Source: Chara braunii
Lineage: Eukaryota > Streptophyta > Charophyceae > Charales > Characeae
Length of the DNA stretch: 25,652 nt
Reading direction: 5' to 3'
NCBI GenBank assembly: GCA_003427395.1
Contig: BFEA01000695.1
Coordinates: 25,722 to 51,373, forward strand
Made by a program: the position numbers and the translations under genes. The notes beneath the pieces are model-generated. The model did not search any database and had not been told where the DNA came from. It saw only the letters and a program-made list of their open reading frames with translations. Below are positions 17,951 through 25,652 of the stretch, in pieces. The first letter of the stretch is position 1, and every line of letters begins with the position of its first letter.

Positions 17951-18430
17951 GAGCAAGGTCCCTAACTCATTCTGAGTCCTTGACAAACGCATCCTAGGCA
18001 AACAAGGTAGAGAGATTTGGAGAATACTCGGTCGCAGTGAGCTTGGCAGAGATTTTAGGTGCATCATTTGTCGCTCGTAGGCTTTAACAACGCGCGGTGC
18101 GCTGCGCAGCAGTTCTTGCTTGGAAATCCAGTATAGATCATCCAATGGGTGGTACATGAAATGAACCTGGTACTGTCTGTTGCGTCCGTTCCCTACGTGC
18201 TGTTTAATTTTGTCTATCTCATGTCCGCGGTTGATTGCACGAGGAATCATATCTTCACGGTAATCGAACGATTTAGCATTACGGTGGAGATAGTTTTGAT
18301 GCATGAGAAATGGGATATGTGGTGGCACAATAACCCCGTACGAAGGGCCAAATTTATCTTCGCCAACCACACCGGAGCTTCCCACAGACCATAATAGAGT
18401 CGGAGAAGTTTACGTGATACTCCCTCTTCT
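17936..18430 (-). pseudogene. integrase C-terminus and chromodomain
   Basis: The minus-strand end of pol. An SH3-like integrase tail is present in two frames: GVSRKLLRLYYGLWEAP near 18400, then VVGEDKFGPSYGVIVPPH from 18372. It is followed by HEIDKIKQHVGNGRNRQYQV and the LLRSAPRVVKAYE end of a chromodomain (about 18085-18225). The chromodomain aromatic cage is only partly conserved (YQV, FMY, YWI). A chromodomain places the element in the chromovirus branch of Ty3/gypsy, whose chromodomain helps to direct integration to particular chromatin. The frame ends at the polypurine tract. Confidence 0.75.
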
Positions 18431-19666
18431 TATGAAAACTCAGACGTCCTGACCCAGACATAACTTCCCACCACAATATCTGAAGGTCGGTGCTTCTTGT
18501 TTGCATGATGGATCATGGCGTGCTGTCGCTTGGTCATTGTTGCGATGGCAACTTCGAGCAAGCGATCGTACTTGGCCCTGAAGCCAGGCCTGCTGGGTGT
18601 TAAACCAACTGGGTGCTCAGGGAATAGGTAGGAGAGTGGATTACGAATCTGGCAACCGTAATGCAGCCTGTTTGGTGTCATGCAGGTGGCAGAATGGATG
18701 GAGTTGTTGTACAACCCCTTGACGAAATACAACTTTTCATCCCATGTTTCCTGATCCGGAATGATTAAAGCGCGGAGAAGTTGGAACACAATTTGGTTGA
18801 CTTCCTTAGCTAATGGCAGAATGGATGGAGTTGTTTTACAACCCCTTGACGAAATACAACTCTTCATCCCATGTTTCCTGATCCGGAATGATTAAAGCGC
18901 GGAGAAGTTGGAACACAATTTGGTTGACTTCCTCAGCCAAGCCGTTGGCTTCAAGGTGTCGGCCAGATGTCATGCATAGCCTGAGGCCAGGGAGTTGGCC
19001 CGTGAGGTCTTTCCATTTCGTACTGATGAAGCGCGGGTCCCGATCACTCACAAGAGTTTGGGGGGTTCCGAACTGCAGAATGTACTTCTGCTTGAACTCA
19101 CGGATCACCAATTCAGTTGGAGCAGGAGATGGCAAAGGAATCAGATTAAAAAATTTTGAGAAGCGGTCAACAATCACCATGACTTGTGAATAGCCGTTCT
19201 TACTTACCTTACCCATGTCGGTGAAGTCGATAGAGACAAGCTCCTCGGGACCATCGGGAATGGGAAGGGGTGTTAGTAGCTCCATGGACTTTTGTCTACA
19301 TGGTTTGATTCGTTGACAAACTTGACATTCAGCCACAAACTTTTCAGCAGATCCCTTCATGTCAGGCCAATCAAACAATCTCAATAGGTTCCCGTATGTC
19401 TTTGCCATGCCGAAGTGTCCACTCCGGCCATGAGCCAAATCCAGAAAATGCGTGTGGAGAGGCTCATGGTCGGGCACGCACAAACGGTCGTGATTCCCGT
19501 GGCGACGAAAAATCAGTCCTCCATACTCGTGAAAATCAGGCTGACTGCTAGGGTCAACCCGCAACTGCTCAAGGATGGGACTAAGGTCCGGATCCTTAGC
19601 AGTGTGCTCTACGATCTCCTCCTTCAATTTCTTCCGAAGGTCGTAGGAATTCACAAGGCAAGTCAT
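18430..19666 (-). pseudogene. Ty3/gypsy integrase
   Basis: A long minus-strand integrase frame. The zinc-binding HHCC domain is seen as LAHGRSGHFGMAKTYGN and CQVCQRIKPC (about 19300-19430). The catalytic core keeps both aspartates, VSIDFTDM near 19215 and LVSDRDPRFIS near 19040, and the glutamate in GLAEEVNQIV near 18935. The core frame is open from 19666 to about 18840. A 127-bp tandem duplication (18688-18941) then repeats the segment EEVNQIVFQLLRALIIPDQE to the next motif, with a frame change, before the tail continues with TPNRLHYGCQIRNPLSYLF. The catalytic triad is intact, but the duplication and downstream frameshift would abolish a normal product. Confidence 0.88.
18688..18941. repeat. 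127-bp tandem duplication in the integrase
   Basis: GGCAGAATGGATGGAG starts at 18688 and again at 18815. The two copies differ at only a few bases (for example TTGTTGTACAA against TTGTTTTACAA), so the event is recent relative to the insertion. The length is not a multiple of three. Confidence 0.95.
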
Positions 19667-20110
19667 GTACTAAGGGTGGCGAGACAATGCGTCAGCGACT
19701 CGATTATAACAACCCTTTTTGTGCCTTAACTCAAAGTCGAAAATGTCAACTTCATGGAACCAGCGAAGTAAAGTAGGGGACAGGGTAGTTTGCTCTTTGA
19801 TCCACTTCAGAGTCTCACGATATGAGAACACTTCGAAGTGGCGTCCCAAAAGATAGTGTTTCCAATGGTCCAAGGCCATGCGCAAAACATAGAGTTCGCG
19901 CATGTAGGTGGAAGTAACTACCTTCACGTTGGGCATGCGTTTGCTGTAGAATTCGAGCCGCCGCAAGCCATCACCGTCATCTTGCTGCAGCACTGTGCCA
20001 ATTCCTTACTAGCTTGCATCAGTAGTAACTACGAATATTAGTTTGGAATCTGCAATGCGGAGTACAGGGTAACTCACCAAAGCTTCTTTCAAAGCTTGAA
20101 AGGCATCCTT
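19667..20110 (-). pseudogene. RNase H domain of the minus-strand element
   Basis: Minus-strand reading: EALVSYPVLRIADSKLIFVV, TTDAS, two consecutive stops (TAG TAA near 20008), then GIGTVLQQDDGDG, FYSKRMPNVKVVTSTYMREL, ALDHWKHYLLGRHFEVFSYR and GCYNRVADALSRHP. The first catalytic aspartate (DAS) and the glutamate (MRE) are present. The third acidic residue, normally in FSDxxTL, is replaced by tyrosine (FSYRETL), so the domain is doubly inactivated. Confidence 0.85.
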
Positions 20111-20935
20111 TCATGTGGTGTCCCAAGAGTAGGGACGTTCTTACTTGTTAACCGGGACAACGGGCGAGCAATAATAGAGAAGCGGGGCACAAACTTTCGA
20201 TAGTACGATGCAAGACCAAGGAAAGAGCGCAGTTTGCAGATGTTCGCGGGCTGAGGCCAATTGCGTATGACTTCAACCTTGGTTGCCTCAGGCTCTAGGC
20301 CTGCAACAGACAACCGATACCCAAGATAGATTACGCTATCCCTCCCAAACTCAGATTTCTCTAAGTTGAGATGAAGTTGCGTCTTCTTGAGGATGGTGGG
20401 AATCAAGGTGCTTTATGTGTTCCTCCATGGATTTGCTGAAGATTAGTATATCATCAAGGTATACCACCGCGGACCGACAGATCTGTTCGCGGAGGACCTT
20501 GTCCATGAGGCTTTGAAAGGTGGTCGGTGCGTTTGTGAGACCGAAGGGCATTACAACAAACTCGTAAAGCCCATAGCGTGTTTTGAACGCAGTGTTGTGC
20601 TGGTCCGCAGGATCGACTTCAATCTGGTGATAGCCAGACTTGAGATCGATCTTGGAGAAGACCTTGCACCCACCTGCGACATCAAGCAAGTCATCTATGC
20701 GAGGCAATGGATATGCGTTCATTCTGGTGATGCGGCTTAGACCGCGATAGTCAATACACATACGGAGCTTGCGTCCTTTCTTCGGGACAAACAAAACAGG
20801 GGCACCAAATTCAAACTCACTAGGCTTGATCCATCCCTTGTCGATCATTTCATCAATCTGTTGCCGGAGTTCCTCCAACTCGCAGGATCCCATTCGGTAT
20901 ACGTAGCCCTTTGGAGGAACAACACCTTCGACCAA
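20089..20935 (-). pseudogene. Ty3/gypsy reverse transcriptase
   Basis: The best-preserved RT in the window. The minus frame from 20935 reads [32 protein letters not shown], the motif LRMCIDYRGLSRITRMNAYP, KVFSKIDLKSGYHQIEVDPA (motif A), MPFGLTNAPTTFQSLM and the catalytic VVYLDDILIFSKSMEEH near 20450. A frameshift near 20400 moves the connection domain into another frame (LEKSEFGRDSVIYLGYRLS, LRSFLGLASYYRKFVPRFS). The YLDD box is intact. A G of TGG may be lost near 20120, giving a disordered join to RNase H. Confidence 0.92.
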
Positions 20936-21753
20936 CTCGATGGTGTGTCAGACCGATCGCGTGGGAACTCCACGTGGTTCGGGCAGAACTTCTGGGAACC
21001 AATCCAGTAGGTTTTGGATGTTTGTTGGGACCGGTGGGGGTGAAGGATCAGCAAAGGGATCACCTAAATCAGGTCGCAGGTTGCGAATGGATGCAACTGA
21101 ATCCAAAATAGAATCGTTTAGATTAGGGGTAGGTAAAGAAGTAGAAGGGCTAGAAGTAGAATTGCTAGATGAAGTAGTATTGGTACTAGCCGAAAAAGTA
21201 GATGGCACATGAGTAGGGCGAACAAAGGCAACATACAATTGTTCGTCCTCTTTGTGCTTGAGCCACTTCTTGCAGAATTGCATGGCATTCAGAAAAGTCA
21301 CCGGGGACTCGTGCTTCTCATCCAAGAGGACGGGAAGCTCGTTCCCTTGAGCATCTTTGACCATGAAAAGTGACTCCTTCCACTTGGTCCATTCGCATTG
21401 GGACTGCAGCCAGCCCAAGCCAAGGACAACGTCGAAGGGACACTTGTCAAGGACATAGAAGTTCAGAGCGTGGGTGACGGTTTTGTCCTTGTCAAAGGTA
21501 GTGCCCACACCTTTGATGTATGCGTAGAGGAAACAACTTCCTCGTTGCTTGCTTGGGTCCGACAAGGGTTCTGCAAAGCCACTTGCTTCATTCCCAAGAC
21601 CACTTTGCGTATCCCGTGTGGTGACATAAAGTAAGTAGTTGCAGCACTATCAATCAAGACACGGAGATAGCGTTGGTTTATGAGAAGTTTGAAGAAGATC
21701 AACTTCACTGTCCCTTGGGCACACTGATGTTTCATCTCAACCCAATGCTCCAA
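20936..21753 (-). pseudogene. aspartic protease and linker to RT
   Basis: Minus strand from 21753: HQCAQGTVKLIFFKLLINQR leads to the protease active-site region YLRVLIDSAATTYFMSP, where the usual D-S/T-G is D-S-A. A frameshift near 21565 leads to the second frame with YIKGVG, HALNFYVLDKCPFDVVLGL, GWLQSQC, and a serine/threonine-rich linker (SASTNTTSSSNSTSSPSTS). It is in frame with the following RT except for one TGA at about 20948, where CGA would give the usual arginine. The altered active site and stop make it inactive. Retroviral-type proteases of this kind normally process gag-pol. Confidence 0.8.
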
Positions 21754-22200
21754 GCGGTAGTGGAAGTCAACCGTCTCAGACTCTTCCTAAGCCTCGACAT
21801 ACAAAGCATGACACACTTCAGCCTTGGAATCAACAGATGATTGGGCTTCAAGGGAGGACTACTGATTTGCTTCAGATTCAGTCTCCCTTGCCGTAGAGGA
21901 TGCTGAAGTCAACTCTACGCCCGATTCTGGCTTCCCTGCAGCCTATAACAGTCTTGTACAATGCAGGCATAACCCCTTCTTGAGCCTAATCCTCCAATTA
22001 TTTTCAGTGATCCTGAGGTCAATCCATGGTTTAGTGGCTGCATCCTCCGGTTTCGTTGGGATCTTGACTCCCTTGGGAAGTTGGACATAGTTCTTTCCTG
22101 AATTTAGATTTGGTCCCTTAGCACAGACAGTCTTTTTAAAGGCAGTGAATTTTTCTTCGTCATGATTTGCATCAGACTCATGGGCTGACGAGGAACAGGT
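21754..22200 (-). pseudogene. gag C-terminus with decayed zinc knuckle
   Basis: On the minus strand from about 22195: AHESDANHDEEKFTAFKKTV, LPKGVKIPTKPEDAATKPWI and then NWRIRLKKGLCLHC, the start of a CCHC knuckle (Cys-x2-Cys) whose remaining ligands are lost in TRLL and a stop. Three in-frame stops interrupt the stretch before the protease. The gag N-terminal part and 5' LTR are missing: beyond 22200 the sequence switches to a plus-strand pol. Confidence 0.7.
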
Positions 22201-22204
22201 TGGA

Positions 22205-23185
22205 AAAAGAAACTACGTTTGTATCATGCATCCGGCGTAGAGAGTAGCTTGTCCCTTTGTTGTACGAGTGCCCCCGCATTCGCCAGGCACGTGGTCAAGA
22301 ATGGCCTCATTGAGCAAGTGTTTGCTGCCTATGTGAGACTGGTTAGTGAGGGTAAGAAGGAAGAAAGTGCCAATACCACCCAATGTGCAGAGACTGTTAG
22401 ACGAGTTTGCTGATGTGGGAGAGGTCCCAAGTGGAGTAGTTGAGAGGGAGACTAAGCACGCGATAGATATTAACCCAGTAGCAGGATTCCGAAGGGCCCC
22501 ATCTATCGGATGCCTCCCAAGGAGCTCGATGAGCTGCGCAAACAATTAGATGAACTGATAAAAGGGTGGATTGAGCTAAGTTCCTCGCGGTATGGTGCAC
22601 CGGTCTTGTTTGTGCCAAATAAGGAGGGCGATCTACGGATGTGTATAGACTATATGGGTCTCTGCGATAAAAATAAAGAATGTTGAGCCATTACCACGGA
22701 TCGACGACCTTCTGGATAGAGTGCAGGGTTAAATATTTCTCGAAGATCGACCTGAAATCAGGCTACCATCAAATTGAGGTATTGTCTGAGGATCAGCACA
22801 AGATGGCCTTTAGAACTCGATATGGCTAGTACGAGTTTGTGGTCATGCTGTTTGGGTTGACTAATGCCCCCGATACCTTCCAGCGTTGCATGGATGAACA
22901 CTTCTGTGGCCGAAGAGAAAAATTCGTTATCGTATATTTAAATGATATTTTGATTTTCAGTAAGTCGTTAGAAGAGCACTAGATAAATTCGTCGTTGTAT
23001 ATTTTGATTTTCAGTAAGTCGTTAGAAGAGCATGAGCAGCACCTTCGGTTAGTGCTAAGCAAGTTGCGTGAAGCTGAGTTTAAGCTAAACCCGACAAAGT
23101 GTGAATGTGCTAAGCTCATGTGTTGTATTTGGGACATATGTTGGATGGGGATTGAATCAAAGCGGAGGACGCTAAGATAGCAGCA
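22205..23185 (+). pseudogene. plus-strand Ty3/gypsy reverse transcriptase
   Basis: The plus-strand sequence opens with the end of the protease-RT linker (LIEQVFAAYVRLVSEG, then PPNVQRLLDEFADVGEVPSG in another frame). It continues in several frames as [80 protein letters not shown], a TAG at about 22830 and FGLTNAPDTFQRCMDE. The catalytic box reads VIVYLNDILIFSKS near 22940, with the first of its two aspartates changed to asparagine. A 65-bp duplication directly repeats this segment. The tail (EAEFKLNPTKCECAK) runs to about 23185. At least five disruptions; inactive. Confidence 0.88.
22920..23035. repeat. 65-bp tandem duplication over the RT catalytic box
   Basis: AAATTCGT starts at 22920 and again at 22985, and ATTTTGATTTTCAGTAAGTC at 22947 and 23001. 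The second copy lacks 11 bp (TTAAATGATAT in the first), which removes its own catalytic aspartate pair. Confidence 0.93.
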
Positions 23186-23747
23186 ATCAAAGATTGGCCG
23201 ACACCGCATACGTTGATGGAATTACGGTCGCTTCTTGGTCTGGCCAGCTTCTACCGCAAGTTTGTACGGAACTTTTACTGTAATAGCTGCTCCATTGCAT
23301 AGGCTGTTGAGGAAAGAAAGTCTGGAAATGGGATAAGGACTGCACCTCAGCCGTTAAGTGTTTGAAGAAGTGCTTGATAGAGTACCCATTCTTGAATGTC
23401 GCTGATCCATCTTTGCCATTTACAGTTACCACTGACGCGAGTCAATACGGGTGCTGTACGTCAGCAGAATGACGGTAATGGGTACCTACCCGTTGAGTGT
23501 ATGTCCTGTAGACTGCCTAGTGAGAAGGTTGCCACTTCCACGTACGAGAGAGAGCAGTTTGCTCTTAGAGAAGCCTTGAATCATTGGTGGCACGAGAGAG
23601 AGCAGTTTGCTCTTAGAGAAGCCTTGAATCATTGGCGGCATTACCTCCTAGATCGGCATTTCAAAGTTTTTTCGGACTATGAGACACTTCGCTGGCTAAA
23701 GACCCAAGCCCGGATGAGACCTAAGATTAGTTTGACGTTGAACTTAA
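23186..23747 (+). pseudogene. RT connection and RNase H of the plus-strand element
   Basis: Reads DWPTPHTLMELRSLLGLASF then YRKFVRNF to about 23275. After a frameshift, YPFLNVADPSLPFTVTTDAS (first RNase H aspartate) is followed by VRQQNDGNGYLP, then TSTYEREQFALREALNHW (catalytic glutamate), the duplicated REQFALREALNHW, and RHFKVFSDYETLRWL with the third acidic residue present. The last piece, FDVELKP, ends at the insertion site of the TTAA element (23744-23747), and its continuation VKGKYN lies on the far side, at 24829. Confidence 0.85.
23544..23640. repeat. 48-bp in-frame tandem duplication in RNase H
   Basis: ACGAGAGAGAGCAGTTTGCT and the following 28 bp occur twice in direct succession, differing at one or two bases. 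Sixteen codons are repeated without breaking the frame, duplicating the helix that carries the catalytic glutamate. Confidence 0.95.
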
Positions 23748-24824
23748 ACCACCAGTACTTGGCCCATACATGGGCCGCGGGCCTTCCACGTTAACGCGCC
23801 GGGGTTCGGGGAAGGCCTGGCAGTGCGATGGTGGAGGATGTGCGTGGGCCCACAGAAACGGGGCAAATGGACTGTCAGATGTCCTGGTGTTGTGCTATGT
23901 GGAAACGAGCGGAGGCTGAAGGGGACGAGGGGGAAAAGAGAAAAGAAAAGGAACTGCAACATGAGGGAAAAAAAACAGATCGTTGTTTTCTTTCTTTTTC
24001 TTTTTTTCGGAAGAAAATTGTTTTTTCATGAGTGCCCGCCAGCCCTTCGGATTTCAGGGCTTCCCTGTAACGTTAGCACTTTTTAGAATGTATCTGGCTG
24101 CACTTCCGGGCACAGTGGATGAATCTGAGGGCAATCACGTTCAGAGCTTGGTATCTCTTTTCCCCTTTGTAATGCTTTTAGAAGCAGTATCTCGGCTGTT
24201 TGTGCTTCTGCTCCCCGTGAGAGACGGGGAGCATTCAATGTTTGCCAACCGTTCCAATTACAGGGCTTCACTGTGACGTAGCACTTTCCAGAATGTATCT
24301 GGCTGCACTTTGGTGCAGCAGAGGATGTATCTGACGACAATCACGTTCAGAGCTTGGCATCTCTTTTCCCCTTTGTTTTTTTGTTTTGTTTTTGTTTCGG
24401 AAGCAGTATCTCGGCTTTTTGTGCTTCTGAGCATTCAATGCGTGCCAACCGTTTCAATTCCAGGGCTTCACTGTGACGTAGCACTTTCCAGAATGTATCT
24501 GGCTGTACTTTGCTGCAGCAGTGGATGTATCTGAGGGCAATCACGTTCAGAGCTTGGTACCTCTTTTCCCCTTTGTTTTTTTTTTTTTGTTTTTTTTTTT
24601 TTTGAAGATTCTCGGCTGTTTGTGCTTCTGCTCCCGGCGAGAGGTGGGGAGCAACTATCACCTCCTTACATTCCAGCTGCTGGCAGCAGGTCCAGAATAA
24701 GGGCGGTGCCTGTGCCAAGCATCAAATGTCCCATGTTGGTTCCCGCCCCCTGCAGGCTTGGCAAAAATTGGCACGCAGGGCATATTCGGGCTCGGGTTCA
24801 ATAGCTGGGTCAAGTACTGGTGGC
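23748..24824. mobile_element. non-autonomous TIR element with TTAA target duplication
   Basis: The insert of 1,077 bp is flanked by TTAA at 23744-23747 and 24825-24828. Its ends are inverted repeats: ACCACCAGTACTTGGCCCA from 23748, and on the opposite strand from 24824 GCCACCAGTACTTGACCCA, 17 of 19 identical. The host gypsy sequence reads FDVELKP up to the left end and LKPVKGKYNAVADA from the right TTAA onward, so removal of the insert plus one TTAA leaves an uninterrupted RNase H-integrase linker. TTAA duplication with TIRs is the hallmark of the piggyBac superfamily, which is an inference here because no transposase is encoded. The interior is a 200-bp tandem array plus T-rich runs. Confidence 0.8.
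24040..24680 (+). repeat. about 203-bp tandem array, three copies, inside the TTAA element
   Basis: The CAGGGCTTC box occurs at 24055, 24261 and 24461, giving periods of 206 and 200. Copies share GTAGCACTTTCCAGAATGTA, AATCACGTTCAGAGCTTGG, CTCTTTTCCCCTTTGT and TATCTCGGC. Copies 1 and 2 hold hairpins: TGCTCCCCGT with ACGGGGAGCA (24209-24233, perfect 10 bp) and GCTGCAC with GTGCAGC (24302-24319). T-homopolymers at 24375-24395 and 24573-24603 vary in length between copies. Confidence 0.9.
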
Positions 24825-24828
24825 TTAA

Positions 24829-25555
24829 GCCAGTAAAGGGGAAGTATAATGCCGTTGCTGATGCACAAGCTGATTTCTTCAGTGCCATAGTAACATATTT
24901 GGATGCAGGCGCTGAGTTACAAGAGAAGATTAGAACCGCTTACGCTAGTGATCCTGTCTATAGTCAATTGATTAACAAGGTGCAGACGCCACCACACAAA
25001 GTTTCGGACTATAGGATGACCCATGAGAAGAAATATGTGCACAACAGACTATGCATACCAAACAGTGAGGAGATTCACAGTCTAATCCTAGGGGGATTTC
25101 GGTTGGAGGAAGACGTATGCTAACCTCTTACGTTCCTACACGTGGATTGGAATGAAACATGGTTGTATAGCTTATGTGCAAGGCTGCAAAGTATGTCAGA
25201 GGAACAAGAGTTCCACACAGCCTCCCCTTGGTTTACTTAGACCGCTGCCTATACCGTGGGGTTCCGGAGACTCCGTGTCTGTAGACTTTATGGACAGTAA
25301 GGTTAGGAGTAGAAATGGAAAGAGCTAAGTTATGGTGATAGTGGACAGATTTAGCAAGTTTGCTGTTTTTGTGCCACTCCCTGCTGAAGCTAGAATGGAC
25401 CTAGTAATTCGGGAGTTCTTCAATCATTGGGTGAAAGACTACGGGCATCCCTTGACTATCGTAAGTGACAGGGATACATGATTTACGGGCAAGCACTGGC
25501 AACAGCTCATGAACGTCTATGGGTCCAAACTGACTATGTCTTCAGGCGGACACCC
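24829..25555 (+). pseudogene. plus-strand Ty3/gypsy integrase, 3' truncated
   Basis: Continues from VKGKYNAVADA through FFSAIVTYLDAGAELQEKIR, YVHNRLCIPN and SLILGG. A frameshift at about 25095-25115 disrupts the second zinc-binding histidine region. In the new frame NLLRSYTWIGMKHGC leads to the Cys-x2-Cys pair in GCKVCQRNKS, LRPLPIPWGSGDSVSVDFMD (first catalytic Asp), a TAA at about 25325, VMVIVDRFSKFAVFVPLP, IVSDRDT (second Asp), a TGA at about 25480 and FTGKHWQQLMNVYGSKLTMS. It ends at SSGGHP, just before the expected catalytic glutamate, where a different repeat begins at 25556. Confidence 0.88.
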
Positions 25556-25652
25556 TGTGTGGCATACTGCGTAGCCACACGGGCCCTGTAGGACCCGTCC
25601 CGGACATTCAGCCTAAAAGCCTAAAACTTAGGATCTACAGGCCCCGGTCGTT
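25556..25652 (+). repeat. start of a second copy of the GGCC-hairpin repeat
   Basis: Immediately after the truncated integrase comes TGTGTGGC, forming a hairpin GTGTGGC/GCCACAC (25557-25580) with TAC/GTA inside. Then ACGGG-c-CC TGTA GG-a-CCCGT and a stretch aligning with 4336-4390 (AAAAGCCTRAAAAC, CTACAGGYCCCG). It is cut by the window edge. It shows the probable true 5' end of the repeat, missing at 4303, and it begins with TG as LTRs do. Confidence 0.7.

Noticed and set aside
19200-19214. Splice-donor consensus GGTAAGTAAG on the minus strand
   Set aside because: It lies inside the open integrase frame (MGKVSKNG codons), so the match is explained by coding sequence.
24573-24603. T-rich run as a second LINE poly(A) tail
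   Set aside because: It is the variable homopolymer of the 200-bp repeat unit, present in shorter form in the previous copy, and has no LINE coding sequence next to it.

Overview
The window is nuclear-type eukaryotic DNA from a plant-like genome. It is very poor in genes and rich in retroelements, long (CA)n/(GA)n tracts and other repeats. A streptophyte alga such as a charophyte, or a non-seed land plant, would fit: there is an orphan exon of an ANGUSTIFOLIA/CtBP-type dehydrogenase with GT-AG borders, chromodomain Ty3/gypsy elements and a plant-type LINE with a zf-RVT domain. The species assignment is inference; no rRNA, tRNA or complete gene was found.

Layout. Bases 1-2450 hold microsatellites, a 32-bp tandem array, a decayed minus-strand gypsy reverse transcriptase piece (about 480-1060) and two unassigned minus-strand reading frames. 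An exon of a real host gene lies at 2527-2695. A 20-bp-period repeat and a 0.6-kb (CA)n(GA)n tract follow, to 4302. From about 4303 to 12440 no coding sequence can be supported, but the DNA is unusually full of perfect short inverted repeats: a GGCC-stem hairpin array (4312-4609), back-to-back hairpins (5367-5817), three 120-bp units that each fold into a two-tier hairpin (7088-7400), and ten copies of a hairpin with a constant 12-nt loop and stems that differ from copy to copy but mostly stay self-complementary (7686-8462). This last array is the most interesting thing in the window.

Bases 13305-25555 are a stack of damaged transposons. A 5'-truncated minus-strand LINE (13305-14935) ends in a poly(A) tail. 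A plus-strand Ty3/gypsy element has gag at 15614-16708 and pol at about 22210-25555. A minus-strand chromovirus lies inside it (LTR 16709-17935, pol 17936-22200), its 5' LTR and gag N-terminus missing. The plus-strand pol is split again by a 1,077-bp non-autonomous TTAA-flanked element with terminal inverted repeats (23748-24824), and its integrase is cut at 25555 by the start of another copy of the GGCC-hairpin repeat seen at 4303.

All the retroelement frames carry frameshifts, stops or lost catalytic residues, and four separate gypsy segments carry short direct tandem duplications (about 48, 65, 83 and 127 bp). Nothing here encodes a working transposition machinery. The window reads as layered transposon debris around one host exon, with a separate 8-kb non-coding tract whose structure suggests a plus-sense structured RNA or a hairpin-rich repeat family.
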